Origin: JACDAN01 sp963834825
GTDB lineage: Bacteria; Actinomycetota; Thermoleophilia; Gaiellales; Gaiellaceae
Reading direction: 5' to 3'
DNA: 64,000 nucleotides
Assembly: GCA_963834825.1 (NCBI GenBank)
Contig: CAWICZ010000015.1
Location: 1 to 64,000 of the forward strand
Translations under genes and position numbers: made by a program
The notes under the pieces: model-generated
What the model was told of the DNA's origin: nothing
The model's input: the letters and a program-made list of their open reading frames with translations, nothing else
Databases searched by the model: none
Part shown: positions 45,722 to 53,835 of the stretch, piece after piece
How positions within the stretch are numbered: the first letter of the stretch is position 1
Layout: each line of letters begins with the position of its first letter

Positions 45722-46405
45722 TCACACAGGGACGAGCTTGTACCCGACGCCGCGCACCGTCACGATCCGTTCCGGATCCGCCGGGTCTCGCTCGAGCTTT
45801 TGGCGCAGGTTCGAGACGTGGATGTCGCAGGCGCGCTGATCCCCAACGTAGTCACTGTCCCAGAGGTGCTGCATGATCTCCCGCCGGCTGAACACGCGCT
45901 CGGGCTGCTGGCCGAGCAGCAGCACCAGCTTGAACTCTGACGGCGTGAGTCGCTTCGGCTCGCCGTCGACCCTCACCTCGTGGCGCAAGGGGTCGAGCTC
46001 GAGCGAACCGACTCGGAGCTTGCCTGCGCGCCCAGTACGGTCGAGATCTCGCCGGCGGAGAATTGCGCGCACCCTGCCGATCAGCTCGGCCATGGAGAAC
46101 GGCTTCGTGACGTAGTCGTCGGCCCCGATCTCGAGGCCGAGCACGCGGTCGAGCTCCGCGCCGCGCGCGGTGAGCATGATGATCGGCACCGCACTCTCCG
46201 CGCGGATGCGCCGACAGACGTCGCCGCCCGACATCCCGGGGAGCATGAGGTCCAGGACGACGACGTCGTAGCGGTCGCTCAGCGCTGCCTCGACCCCGGC
46301 CTCACCGTCCTGGACGACGTCGACCTCGTACCCCTCCGCGCGCAGCGAGTAGCCGACGGCATCACGGATCGCAGGCTCGTCGTCGATCAGGAGGACTCGG
46401 CTCAC
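45722..46405 (-). CDS. OmpR/PhoB-family response regulator
   Basis: A 227-residue regulator. The receiver domain has acidic DDE at 8-10, the phospho-acceptor Asp in VVLDLMLPGMSG (~52), Thr in MLTARG and Lys in VTKPFS. The C-terminal winged helix is PhoB-like (LTPSEFKLVLLLGQQPERVF, DIHVSNLRQKLERDP, TVRGVGYKLVPV). It overlaps the histidine kinase gene by 4 bp and works with it. Its closest resemblance is to actinobacterial PhoP/RegX3 types, but the regulon is unknown. Confidence 0.94.
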   Translation of the reverse strand: MSRVLLIDDEPAIRDAVGYSLRAEGYEVDVVQDGEAGVEAALSDRYDVVVLDLMLPGMSGGDVCRRIRAESAVPIIMLTARGAELDRVLGLEIGADDYVTKPFSMAELIGRVRAILRRRDLDRTGRAGKLRVGSLELDPLRHEVRVDGEPKRLTPSEFKLVLLLGQQPERVFSRREIMQHLWDSDYVGDQRACDIHVSNLRQKLERDPADPERIVTVRGVGYKLVPV

Positions 46406-47436
46406 GCGATTGTGACCGCGTTGGCCGTCCGATGAAGTCGAATCCGGACCACGGTGCCGCCGCGTTCCGGTTCGTCCAGATCGAGCTCGCCGTCCAGCGC
46501 TGCGATTGCGGACCGGACGATCGCGAGACCGAGCCCGAAGCCGTCGGACCCATCGTCTTCACCGCGATAGAAGCGCTCCATGACGTGCCCGTGCTCCAGC
46601 CTCGGAATCCCGGGCCCGGTGTCCGCGACAACGATCTCGGCGCCGCCGTCGAGAGGACGGGCGGCGAGCGTGATCTGGCCCTCCGACGTGTATTTCGCTG
46701 AGTTCTCCGCCAAGTTCAAGAGCGCCTGCTCCACCAATTCGCGGTTGGTCACGAGCGCGAGCTCGGGTGGGCAGTCGACCTCGATTCGGACACCGGGAGC
46801 AGGTCGCAGCCCGGCGCGGATCTCGGTCAGGAGCGGCTCGAGGGCCACGACCTCGTCCTTCGGTGTCTCCACGCCCGTCTGGGCGCGCGCGAGAATGAGG
46901 AGCGCGCGCGTGAGTCGCGCGAGCCGGTTCGCCTCCTGCTCGATGTGGCCGAGAAAGGTGTCGCGCTCAGGCCGATCCTTCGCACCGGCCTGAAGAACCT
47001 CGACGGCACTGATGATCCCGGCCAGCGGGCTCTGCAGCTGGTGGGCGGCGTTGGTGACGAAGTCGCGCTCGGCCCGCTCCTGGGTCTTGCGCACCGAGAC
47101 GTCTTGGAAGAGCTGCACGGCTCCGACCTGACGCTCGTTCACGTCGACGATCGGCGCCATCCACACGTCGAGCAGTAGGTGGCTGCCGTCATCGCGCACG
47201 ACCTCGGCCCGTCCGTCCTCGACCGCTTCGCTCGTGAACGGGCTGAGGCGCTCGATGCCGTCGACGCCCCCGTCGCCGAGGAGGCGCCGCGCGACTGCAT
47301 TCGCGATCACGACCCGGCCATCTGAGCCGAGGATCATCAGCCCGGCGGGAATCTGCTCGACGACCGCCGCGAGGCGCGCCCGCTCGGTGGGGAGCTCCTC
47401 CTCGTGCGCGGTTTCCGGGTGCCCTGGTTTATTCAT
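46402..47436 (-). CDS. PAS-domain soluble histidine kinase
   Basis: A 344-residue kinase without TM helices. A PAS domain (VVEQIPAGLMILGSDGRVVI, residues ~25-120) leads to the HisKA dimerisation domain with the phospho-His in FVTNAAHQLQSPLAG (H-Q-L-Q-S-P variant). The catalytic ATPase has the N box ALLNLAENSAKYT, G1 VADTGPGIP, the F box in MERFYRGEDD and G2 GFGLGLAIVRS. It phosphorylates the regulator encoded directly after it. The lack of membrane segments implies an intracellular signal, as in SenX3-like kinases, which have N-terminal TMs that are missing here. Confidence 0.92.
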   Translation of the reverse strand: MNKPGHPETAHEEELPTERARLAAVVEQIPAGLMILGSDGRVVIANAVARRLLGDGGVDGIERLSPFTSEAVEDGRAEVVRDDGSHLLLDVWMAPIVDVNERQVGAVQLFQDVSVRKTQERAERDFVTNAAHQLQSPLAGIISAVEVLQAGAKDRPERDTFLGHIEQEANRLARLTRALLILARAQTGVETPKDEVVALEPLLTEIRAGLRPAPGVRIEVDCPPELALVTNRELVEQALLNLAENSAKYTSEGQITLAARPLDGGAEIVVADTGPGIPRLEHGHVMERFYRGEDDGSDGFGLGLAIVRSAIAALDGELDLDEPERGGTVVRIRLHRTANAVTIA

Positions 47437-47501
47437 CGGCCCGTCCCTCCCTGTTCGTGCCGCGCCGACAGACTATCCCGGCCGAAAGCGATAATGGCCT
47501 T

Positions 47502-47834
47502 GTGAACGAACGGGGAAAACGCGTCGGGGAGAACGAGGTTCTCTTCCGCGAGATCAACGAGCGGCTGCGCGAGCTTGGCGAGGGCTTCACCTTCGTCAGC
47601 GAGGAGGCGGAGTTCGTCTGCGAGTGCGCGAACACCACCTGCGTCGAGCGTGTCCACATGACTCTGGCCGCCTATGAGGAGATCCGGGCGGATCCGAAGC
47701 GGTTCTTCGTCGTGAACGGCCACGAGTTGCTCGAGTACGAGAACGTGGTCGCAGAGGGCTCCGGATACATCATCGTCGAGAAGCTGCCCGGCGGTCCCGC
47801 CGGCATCGCGATCAGAGAGGACCCGCGCTCCTGA
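47502..47834 (+). CDS. Conserved actinobacterial protein with Cys cluster (110 aa)
   Basis: A 110-residue protein: NEVLFREINERLRELGEGFT, EEAEFVCECANTTCVERVHM and FFVVNGHELLEYENVVAEGS. The short CxC-x5-C cluster (FVCECANTTC) followed by a conserved acidic-aromatic region is a family I have seen only as uncharacterised. The cluster could bind zinc. GTG 47502 starts at VNERGKRVGENEV, which matches the usual N-terminus. The 3' end overlaps the opcA gene by 23 bp. Confidence 0.7.
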   Translation: MNERGKRVGENEVLFREINERLRELGEGFTFVSEEAEFVCECANTTCVERVHMTLAAYEEIRADPKRFFVVNGHELLEYENVVAEGSGYIIVEKLPGGPAGIAIREDPRS

Positions 47835-48645
47835 CTGAGTCTTCGTAGATCGGGTCGCGCCCGAAGACGTCCAGCTCGTCGGAGAGGAGGTCGCTCTCGT
47901 CCACTTCCTCGGCGTAGGGCAGCTCGTCCGCGTGCTCGACCGCGACCTCGACCCCCGCGCGTGATCCCAGCCAGCCGGCGACGAGAGACGCCTCGGCCGG
48001 CGGGCCGGCGACGCGATCGGGCAGATCGGGCCAGGCTCGGGCGAGTGCCTCCCGCCACGGCAGCGTCCGCCGCCAAGCGATGTCCGAGGTCGCTGCCTTG
48101 GCGAAGACATCGTCGAGCTCTTCGTACGCACCGGGAACGTCCGGCCACTCGGCGGAGTCGACGATCAGGCGGTCGACCAGGTCGACCAGCTGGTGGAACT
48201 GGTCGGTTGCAAACGGCGGCCGGCCGCGCCAGCGGAGGAAGACCGGCAGATCGGGCAGGAGCAAGGGGAGGACGACGCTCGCCGGGGCCTGAGCGCGGTT
48301 GCCGCCGAGCCGAAGCTCCACCACCTCGTTGCACAGGTGCCGGTCGCTGAACGCAACTTCGTAGCACTCGAGCAAGACGCGGGCGGCGATTCCGTCGCGC
48401 GCGTCCGGCTCGGGAATGAGCAGGAGCGTCCGTGACGGGTGGCCCTCTGCCATCGCGGCAAGGGTCTCCGTCGCCGCCTGCTGCCACTCCGCGGGGACCC
48501 AGGCAATGTGGGTCAGGACGGTGGTCCGCAGGTTCCGTTTGCCCACGAAGCCGCGCTGAAGCCGAAGCCCGATCAAGGCCTGCTCGACCTCGCTCACAGA
48601 GACACACTCGTCGGCCCACTCGTCGATGTGCGCTACCGATGCCAT
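47812..48645 (-). CDS. opcA: Glucose-6-phosphate dehydrogenase assembly protein OpcA
   Basis: A 277-residue protein resembling OpcA/DevB-partner proteins of actinobacteria and cyanobacteria: NLRTTVLTHIAWVPAEWQQA, HLCNEVVELRLGGNRAQAPA, VLPLLLPDLPVFLRWRGRPP and LDDVFAKAATSDIAWRRTL. OpcA binds and activates or assembles G6PDH. Directly upstream and overlapping by 13 bp is zwf, encoding that enzyme. ATG 48645 starts at MASVAHIDEW. It is the last gene of the pentose-phosphate operon. Confidence 0.9.
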   Translation of the reverse strand: MASVAHIDEWADECVSVSEVEQALIGLRLQRGFVGKRNLRTTVLTHIAWVPAEWQQAATETLAAMAEGHPSRTLLLIPEPDARDGIAARVLLECYEVAFSDRHLCNEVVELRLGGNRAQAPASVVLPLLLPDLPVFLRWRGRPPFATDQFHQLVDLVDRLIVDSAEWPDVPGAYEELDDVFAKAATSDIAWRRTLPWREALARAWPDLPDRVAGPPAEASLVAGWLGSRAGVEVAVEHADELPYAEEVDESDLLSDELDVFGRDPIYEDSVRSAGPL

Positions 48646-50132
48646 TCGACCAGCTCCTGCGCCGCCTGCGGGCCCCACGTTCCGGCGGCGTAGTTCGGAA
48701 ACGACGGCTTGCCCCGCCGCCACGCAGCAACGATGGCGTCCACGAGTGCCCACTGCTCCTCGATCTCGTCGGCGCGCGTGAAGAGCGTGGCGTCGCCGAG
48801 CATGGCGTCGAGGATCAGCCGCTCGTACGCCTCGCGGAGGCCGGTGCGAAAGGTCCCGCCGTAGAGGAAATCCATGTGCACTGTTCGCACCTTCATGCCC
48901 CAGCCGGGCACCTTGGCGCCGATCGCGAGCGACACGCCTTCGTTCGGCTGGATGTGGATGACGAGCAGGTTCGGCCGAAGCTCCGTGGTGTCCTCGAACA
49001 ACGTGTGCGGGACGCGCTTGAACTGGATCGCGATCGTCGTCTCGCGCCTCGGAAGCCGCTTTCCCACTCGAACGAAGAACGGGGTGTCGGCCCAGCGCCA
49101 GTTGTCGACTCCGAGTCTTGCGGCGACGAATGTCTCCGTGTCGGACTGCGGGTCGACGCCCTCCTCCTCCCGATAGCCGGGGACCGGCTCGCCCTCGATG
49201 AATCCGGGGCCGTATTGCCCTCGCAGGACCGCGCGAGGCGCAGGAGTCCGCATCGCCTTCAGGACCTTTAGCTTCTCGTTGCGCACGGACTCGGCGGTGA
49301 AGTCGATCGGGGGCTCCATCGCGGTCAGCGCGAGGAGCTGCAAGAGGTGGTTCTGAAAGACGTCGCGAATCGCACCCTCCCGCTCGTAGAACTCGGCCCG
49401 CCGTTCGATCCCGATCGACTCGGCGACGGTGATCTGAATGTGGTCGATGAACTGGCGACTCCAGACGGGCTCGAAGATCCCGTTCGCGAACCGGAGGACG
49501 AGCAGGTTCTGGACGGTGTCCTTGCCGAGGTAGTGATCGATGCGGAAGACCTCGTCCTCGGTGAAGTTGCGCGAGAGCAACTCGTTCAGCTCGCGGGCCG
49601 AGGCGAGGTCGTGGCCGAACGGCTTCTCGACGATCAGGCGCGTCCAGCCGCTCGTCGCACGGCGCTCCCCGAGCTCCTCGACGAGCTTCGGCATCGCCTC
49701 GGGAGGGACGGCGAGGTAGTAGACGCGGTTCCCCCCTGTGCCGAACTGCTCGTCGAGCTCGGTCAGCGACATCGCGACCCGGTCCTCTCCCTCCTCGTGG
49801 GCGAACTCCGTCGCGACATAGCGCGTCCGGCGGGCGAGCTCGTTCCACGTCTCCTCGCGGAACTCGTCCCGCGCGAACTCGCGCACGGACGCCTCCATCT
49901 GCGCCACGAAATCCTCCGTCGAATGCTCGCTGCGAGCCACGCCAAGTACCGCGAATTGCTCCGGGAGCAGTTCCCGGACCGCGAGCGCATAGAGGGCGGG
50001 AAAGATCTTGCGGCGGGTCAGGTCGCCCGACGCTCCGAAGATCGCGAGCACGCACGGCTCCGGTCGCCGTCGGAGCTCGAGCCCCTCGAGCAGCGGGTTC
50101 TCGGCCTCAGTCGTGACGGACTGCGTGTCCAC
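48633..50132 (-). CDS. zwf: Glucose-6-phosphate 1-dehydrogenase
   Basis: A 499-residue enzyme, usual length. NADP-binding GASGDLTRRKIFPAL lies near residue 34, the active-site RIDHYLGKDTVQN near 197 and EKPFGHDLASA near 165. It oxidises glucose-6-phosphate to 6-phosphogluconolactone and makes NADPH. GTG 50132 overlaps the gnd 3' end by 26 bp. Confidence 0.97.
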   Translation of the reverse strand: MDTQSVTTEAENPLLEGLELRRRPEPCVLAIFGASGDLTRRKIFPALYALAVRELLPEQFAVLGVARSEHSTEDFVAQMEASVREFARDEFREETWNELARRTRYVATEFAHEEGEDRVAMSLTELDEQFGTGGNRVYYLAVPPEAMPKLVEELGERRATSGWTRLIVEKPFGHDLASARELNELLSRNFTEDEVFRIDHYLGKDTVQNLLVLRFANGIFEPVWSRQFIDHIQITVAESIGIERRAEFYEREGAIRDVFQNHLLQLLALTAMEPPIDFTAESVRNEKLKVLKAMRTPAPRAVLRGQYGPGFIEGEPVPGYREEEGVDPQSDTETFVAARLGVDNWRWADTPFFVRVGKRLPRRETTIAIQFKRVPHTLFEDTTELRPNLLVIHIQPNEGVSLAIGAKVPGWGMKVRTVHMDFLYGGTFRTGLREAYERLILDAMLGDATLFTRADEIEEQWALVDAIVAAWRRGKPSFPNYAAGTWGPQAAQELVEWHR

Positions 50133-50973
50133 CGAACTGGTTCCTTAGCGCTGCGTTGACCTTGGCCGCGAACGACTCGTCCTGGCGAGAGGCGAAGCGG
50201 GCGTAGAGCGCCGCGGTGATTACGTGCAGCGGGACCGCCGACTCGATCGCCTGCTCGACGGTCCACCGCCCCTCGCCGGAATCCTCGACGTAGCCCTTGA
50301 TGCCCGCGAGGCCGGGGTCCTCGGCGAGCGCGCGGGCGAGCAGGTCGAGCAGCCAGCTGCGGACGACGGAGCCGTGCCGCCAGAGCTCGGCGACGCCGCC
50401 GAGGTCGAGGTCGAACTCGGACACGTGCATCAGCTCGAAGCCTTCGGCGTACGCCTGCATCAGCCCGTACTCGACGCCGTTGTGCACCATCTTCACGAAG
50501 TGGCCGGCGCCGGACGGGCCGACATGGGCATAGCCTCCCTCGGGCGCCAGCGCGTGGAACGCCGGCTCCAGACGGCCGATCGGCTCCGAATCGCCTCCAG
50601 CCATCAGCGCGAAGCCCTCGCGGAGGCCCCAGATGCCGCCGGAGACCCCGACGTCGACGAAATGGAGGCCGCGCTCGGCCGCCTTAGCGGCGCGCCGCTG
50701 GGAGTCGCGGAAGTTGGAGTTGCCGCCGTCGACGACCGCGTCCCCGCGCTCGAGCACGCCCAACAGCTCCCGGAAGGCGTTCTCGGTGATCTCACCGGCC
50801 GGGATCATCAGCCAGACGTGCCGCGGCGGCTCGAGCTGCCCGACGAGCTCGCCGAGGGAGCCGGCGGTCGAGGCGACCTTCGGGTCGTAGGTCATCACCT
50901 CGTGGCCGTCCCGCTGCAGACGCTCCGTCATCCCGGCCCCCATCCGGCCCAGGCCGACCATGCCGAGCTTCAC
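50107..50973 (-). CDS. gnd: 6-phosphogluconate dehydrogenase, decarboxylating (short GntZ-like form)
   Basis: A 288-residue short form: Rossmann GLGRMGAGMTERL (NAD(P) binding), VDGGNSNFRDSQRRA, GVSGGIWGLREGFALMAGGD (substrate loop), GPSGAGHFVKMVHNGVEYG with the catalytic Lys and a short C-terminal domain. The long dimeric form is ~470 residues; the short ~300-residue form is often NAD-preferring. It converts 6-phosphogluconate to ribulose-5-phosphate and CO2. It overlaps pgi by 4 bp. Confidence 0.93.
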   Translation of the reverse strand: MKLGMVGLGRMGAGMTERLQRDGHEVMTYDPKVASTAGSLGELVGQLEPPRHVWLMIPAGEITENAFRELLGVLERGDAVVDGGNSNFRDSQRRAAKAAERGLHFVDVGVSGGIWGLREGFALMAGGDSEPIGRLEPAFHALAPEGGYAHVGPSGAGHFVKMVHNGVEYGLMQAYAEGFELMHVSEFDLDLGGVAELWRHGSVVRSWLLDLLARALAEDPGLAGIKGYVEDSGEGRWTVEQAIESAVPLHVITAALYARFASRQDESFAAKVNAALRNQFGGHAVRHD

Positions 50974-52256
50974 AGGGTCACCCTGACGATCGGGCGGCCG
51001 CGATCGCGAAGGGCCTGGAAGTCACCGACGGCCTGGCAGGCGATGAGCGTTCGGAAGCCGTAGGGACGGCCTGGGATCGGGAGCTCCTCGCCGAGGTCGT
51101 CCACGACCTGGACGAAGGCCCCTGTGTCGGGACCGCCCTTGTGCAGCTGGCCCGTCGAGTGCAGGTAGCGCGGGCCGAGCCCCACGGCGACGGCCGCGCC
51201 GGTCTGCTCGACTCGCTCGACGAGCGGCGCCAGCTCGCTCTCGCGCGCCGGGTCGATGAACGCCAGGATCGCGACGTAGTCGCCCGGCTTCGCGTCGGCC
51301 AGGAGTGCGTCGAGGTCTCCCTCGGGGACCAGTCCGGTGTCTGACACCGGACGTGTCTCCGAAAGCAAGGCGTTCGTCCGGTCCTTGGCCTCCTGCACGT
51401 TCGGCTGGTCGAACGGATTGACGCCGAGCAGAGAGCCGGCGACGGCGGTCGCGAACTCCCACCGGAAGAACTCCTGCCCGAGCTCGTAGGGATCGGGGAG
51501 CCGAACCTCGAGCTCCTCCCCGCCGACCTGGACCGGGACGATTCCTTTGCCGTCCTTGCCCGTCGACTCCGCGAGGAGCTGCTCGACCCAGAGGCCAAAG
51601 TCGCCGGAGACGTGCAGGAACGGCGTACGGGCCAGCTCCAGTCCGAGCTCGAGCCCCGGGTTGCCCTCCTTGAGCCAACACGCTTCGCGCATCTCCTCCG
51701 CGCGGTCGAGAAGTCGCATCGCGTCGATGCCCATCAGGACGGCCGGGAGGATCCCGAAGACCGAGAGCGCCGAGTAGCGGCCGCCGATCGTGGGCTCGCC
51801 GTAGAAGACGTCCTCCGAGAGCTCGGCCAGCGGCGAACCGGGATCGGTGATGACGGCGAAGCGAGCGCCCCGGTCACGGAAATAGTCGACGTGGGAGCGG
51901 GTTTCGATCGTCGTCCCCGACTTCGAGGCGGCGAGGAAGAGCGTACGCGGGATCTCGATCGCGGCCTCCAGCCGCCGCACCGCCGCCGGATGGGTCGTGT
52001 CGAGAACGTGGAAGCGCTCGGCGCCGAACAGTCGGCGCATCACCTCCGGCGCCAGGCTGGAGCCGCCCATGCCGAGCAGGACGACGTCGTCGGCGTCGAC
52101 GCGGGCGCCGAACTCCAGCAGCTCGTGCACCCGCTCGCGCATGCGGGCGGGCTCGTCGAGCCAGCCGAGCCACTGGGCCTCGTCGCCGCCCGTCCAGACC
52201 GACGGGTCGCGCTCCCAGATCCGCTCGACCAGCTCGGCGGTCTCGATCACGGGCAC
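50970..52256 (-). CDS. pgi: Glucose-6-phosphate isomerase
   Basis: A 428-residue SIS-fold isomerase, shorter than the ~550-residue classical form. DDVVLLGMGGSSLAPEVMRR, LFLAASKSGTTIETRSHVDY and the conserved IGGRYSALSVFGILPAVLMG region identify it; a C-terminal His/Lys region follows (STGQLHKGGPDTGAFVQVV). In some actinobacteria this type of domain is fused behind transaldolase; here it is a separate reading frame whose GTG overlaps the tal stop codon by one base. It interconverts glucose-6- and fructose-6-phosphate. Confidence 0.92.
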   Translation of the reverse strand: MPVIETAELVERIWERDPSVWTGGDEAQWLGWLDEPARMRERVHELLEFGARVDADDVVLLGMGGSSLAPEVMRRLFGAERFHVLDTTHPAAVRRLEAAIEIPRTLFLAASKSGTTIETRSHVDYFRDRGARFAVITDPGSPLAELSEDVFYGEPTIGGRYSALSVFGILPAVLMGIDAMRLLDRAEEMREACWLKEGNPGLELGLELARTPFLHVSGDFGLWVEQLLAESTGKDGKGIVPVQVGGEELEVRLPDPYELGQEFFRWEFATAVAGSLLGVNPFDQPNVQEAKDRTNALLSETRPVSDTGLVPEGDLDALLADAKPGDYVAILAFIDPARESELAPLVERVEQTGAAVAVGLGPRYLHSTGQLHKGGPDTGAFVQVVDDLGEELPIPGRPYGFRTLIACQAVGDFQALRDRGRPIVRVTL

Positions 52257-53362
52257 TAGGCAGAGACGAGCTCGCCGCGCTTCGCGGCGATGCCGTCGAG
52301 GAGATCGCGGAACGAGTCCGCGAACTTCTGCACGCCCTCCTCTTCGAGCACGCGGGTGACGTCGTCGTAGTCGACCCCGACTTTCGCCAGGTCCTCGAAG
52401 AGCTGCCGCGCCTCGTCGAGTCCCTCTTCGAGTGTGAGCCTGACCACGCCGTGGTCCTGGAAGGCCTCGATCGTCTCCTTCGGCATCGTGTTCACCGTCT
52501 CCGGGCCGATCAGCTCCTCGACGTACATGACGTCGCGGTACTCGGGGTTCTTCGTCGACGTCGAAGCCCAGAGGCAGCGCTGCGGGGTCGCGCCCTTCGC
52601 TTTCAGCGGATCCCACCGCGGCCCGGAGAAGATCTCCTTGTAGCGCTGGTAGGCGAGCTTGGCGTTCGCGATCGCCAACCGGCCCTTCAGGTCGTCGTGG
52701 CCGCCGATCGCGTCGAGCCGTGTGTCGGCCTCGGTGTCGACGCGCGAGACGAAGAAGCTCGCCACGGACGTGACCGTCGACGGGTCGCCACCGGCCTCGA
52801 CGAGCCGTTCGAGCCCGAGGAGGTAGGCCTCGGCGACCTCGGCGTAGCGCTCCAACCCGAAGATCAGCGTGACGTTGATGTTCCTGCCGCGCGAGATCAT
52901 CTCTTCGATTGCGGGCAGGCCTGCCTTCGTCGCCGGGATCTTCACGTAGAGATTCGGCTTGTCGACGACTGTGTGGAAGCGCTGCGCCTCTTCGATCGTC
53001 GCCTCGGTGTCGTTCGCGAAGTTCGGGTCGACCTCGAGCGAGACGTAGCCGTCCAGCCCCTCGGTCCGGTCCCAGACGGGGCGGAGCAAGTCGCACGCCT
53101 CGCGGATGTCGTCGAAGGCGAGCCGAAGGAAGATCTCCTTCAAGTCGTCCTCATCGTCGAGGACCTCGCGCAGCTGGTCGTCGTACCAGCCGCCCTCCGA
53201 CATCGCCTTCTGGAAGATGGTCGGGTTGGACGTGACGCCGACGACGGCGTCCTCGTCCATCATCCGGCGGAGCTCGCCGGTGCGGAGCCACTCGCGGGAG
53301 AGCGAGTCGATCCAGATGCTTTGGCCAAGCTCGCTCACCTGGTGGAGGCGGGACTTAGACAT
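52256..53362 (-). CDS. tal: Transaldolase
   Basis: A 368-residue transaldolase of the actinobacterial TalB/TAL type. VGVTSNPTIFQKAMS, SLEVDPNFANDTEATIEEAQ and LYVKIPATKAGLPAIEEMI (Schiff-base Lys in VKIPAT) are diagnostic, as are NVTLIFGLERYAEVAEAYL and RCLWASTSTKNPEYRDVMYV. It transfers a three-carbon dihydroxyacetone unit between sugar phosphates. The start overlaps the rpiB stop by 8 bp; the stop abuts the pgi GTG, which makes it the second gene of a fully overlapping operon. Confidence 0.96.
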   Translation of the reverse strand: MSKSRLHQVSELGQSIWIDSLSREWLRTGELRRMMDEDAVVGVTSNPTIFQKAMSEGGWYDDQLREVLDDEDDLKEIFLRLAFDDIREACDLLRPVWDRTEGLDGYVSLEVDPNFANDTEATIEEAQRFHTVVDKPNLYVKIPATKAGLPAIEEMISRGRNINVTLIFGLERYAEVAEAYLLGLERLVEAGGDPSTVTSVASFFVSRVDTEADTRLDAIGGHDDLKGRLAIANAKLAYQRYKEIFSGPRWDPLKAKGATPQRCLWASTSTKNPEYRDVMYVEELIGPETVNTMPKETIEAFQDHGVVRLTLEEGLDEARQLFEDLAKVGVDYDDVTRVLEEEGVQKFADSFRDLLDGIAAKRGELVSA

Positions 53363-53813
53363 TCAGGCCCTCTCTTTCCATCGTTGCGATCTTTTCAAGC
53401 CTGCGGCGGTAGCGCTCGGCGCCGTCGAACTCGGCGGCCAGGAACGCTCCGATCAGCTCGGCGGTCAGGTCCTCGCCGACGACGCCCGAGCCGATACAGA
53501 GCACGTTCATGTCGTCGTGCTCCACACCTTGCCTCGCTGAGTAGGTGTCGTGGCAGATCGCCGCTCTTACCCCGGCGAGCTTGGAGGCGGCGATCGACGC
53601 GCCCACGCCGGAGCCGCAGACGAAGATGGCGCGCTCGGCATCGCCGCCCCGGATCGCCTGGCCGATCTCCCTCGCCTTGTCGGGATAGTCGACCATGGGC
53701 TCGGGTTTGTCCGTGCCCAGATCTACCGCCTGGTGCCCAAGGTCCTGCACCTTCTGTAGCACCAGGGCCCGCAGCTTCACGCCTCGGTGATCGAATGCCA
53801 CGGCAACCCTCAT
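53355..53813 (-). CDS. rpiB: Ribose-5-phosphate isomerase B
   Basis: A 152-residue RpiB/LacAB protein: VAVAFDHRGVKLRALVLQ, PEPMVDYPDKAREIGQAI, FVCGSGVGASIAASKLAGVR (active-site Cys in CGSG) and NVLCIGSGVVGEDLTAELI. It interconverts ribose- and ribulose-5-phosphate and is the first gene of the operon. Its start is only 22 bp from the divergent transketolase gene. Confidence 0.95.
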   Translation of the reverse strand: MRVAVAFDHRGVKLRALVLQKVQDLGHQAVDLGTDKPEPMVDYPDKAREIGQAIRGGDAERAIFVCGSGVGASIAASKLAGVRAAICHDTYSARQGVEHDDMNVLCIGSGVVGEDLTAELIGAFLAAEFDGAERYRRRLEKIATMEREGLNV

Positions 53814-53835
53814 ATCTCGTCTACGTTACCCCCAC

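Noticed and set aside
47812..50055. 747-codon - strand frame joining part of zwf to opcA
   Set aside because: Its first two thirds are an out-of-frame reading of zwf; opcA has its own start at 48645.
50970..53096. Fused transaldolase-isomerase reading frame of 708 codons
   Set aside because: Only the pgi part is coding in this frame; tal is read in another frame and ends at the pgi start codon. A true Tal-Pgi fusion would need one frame.
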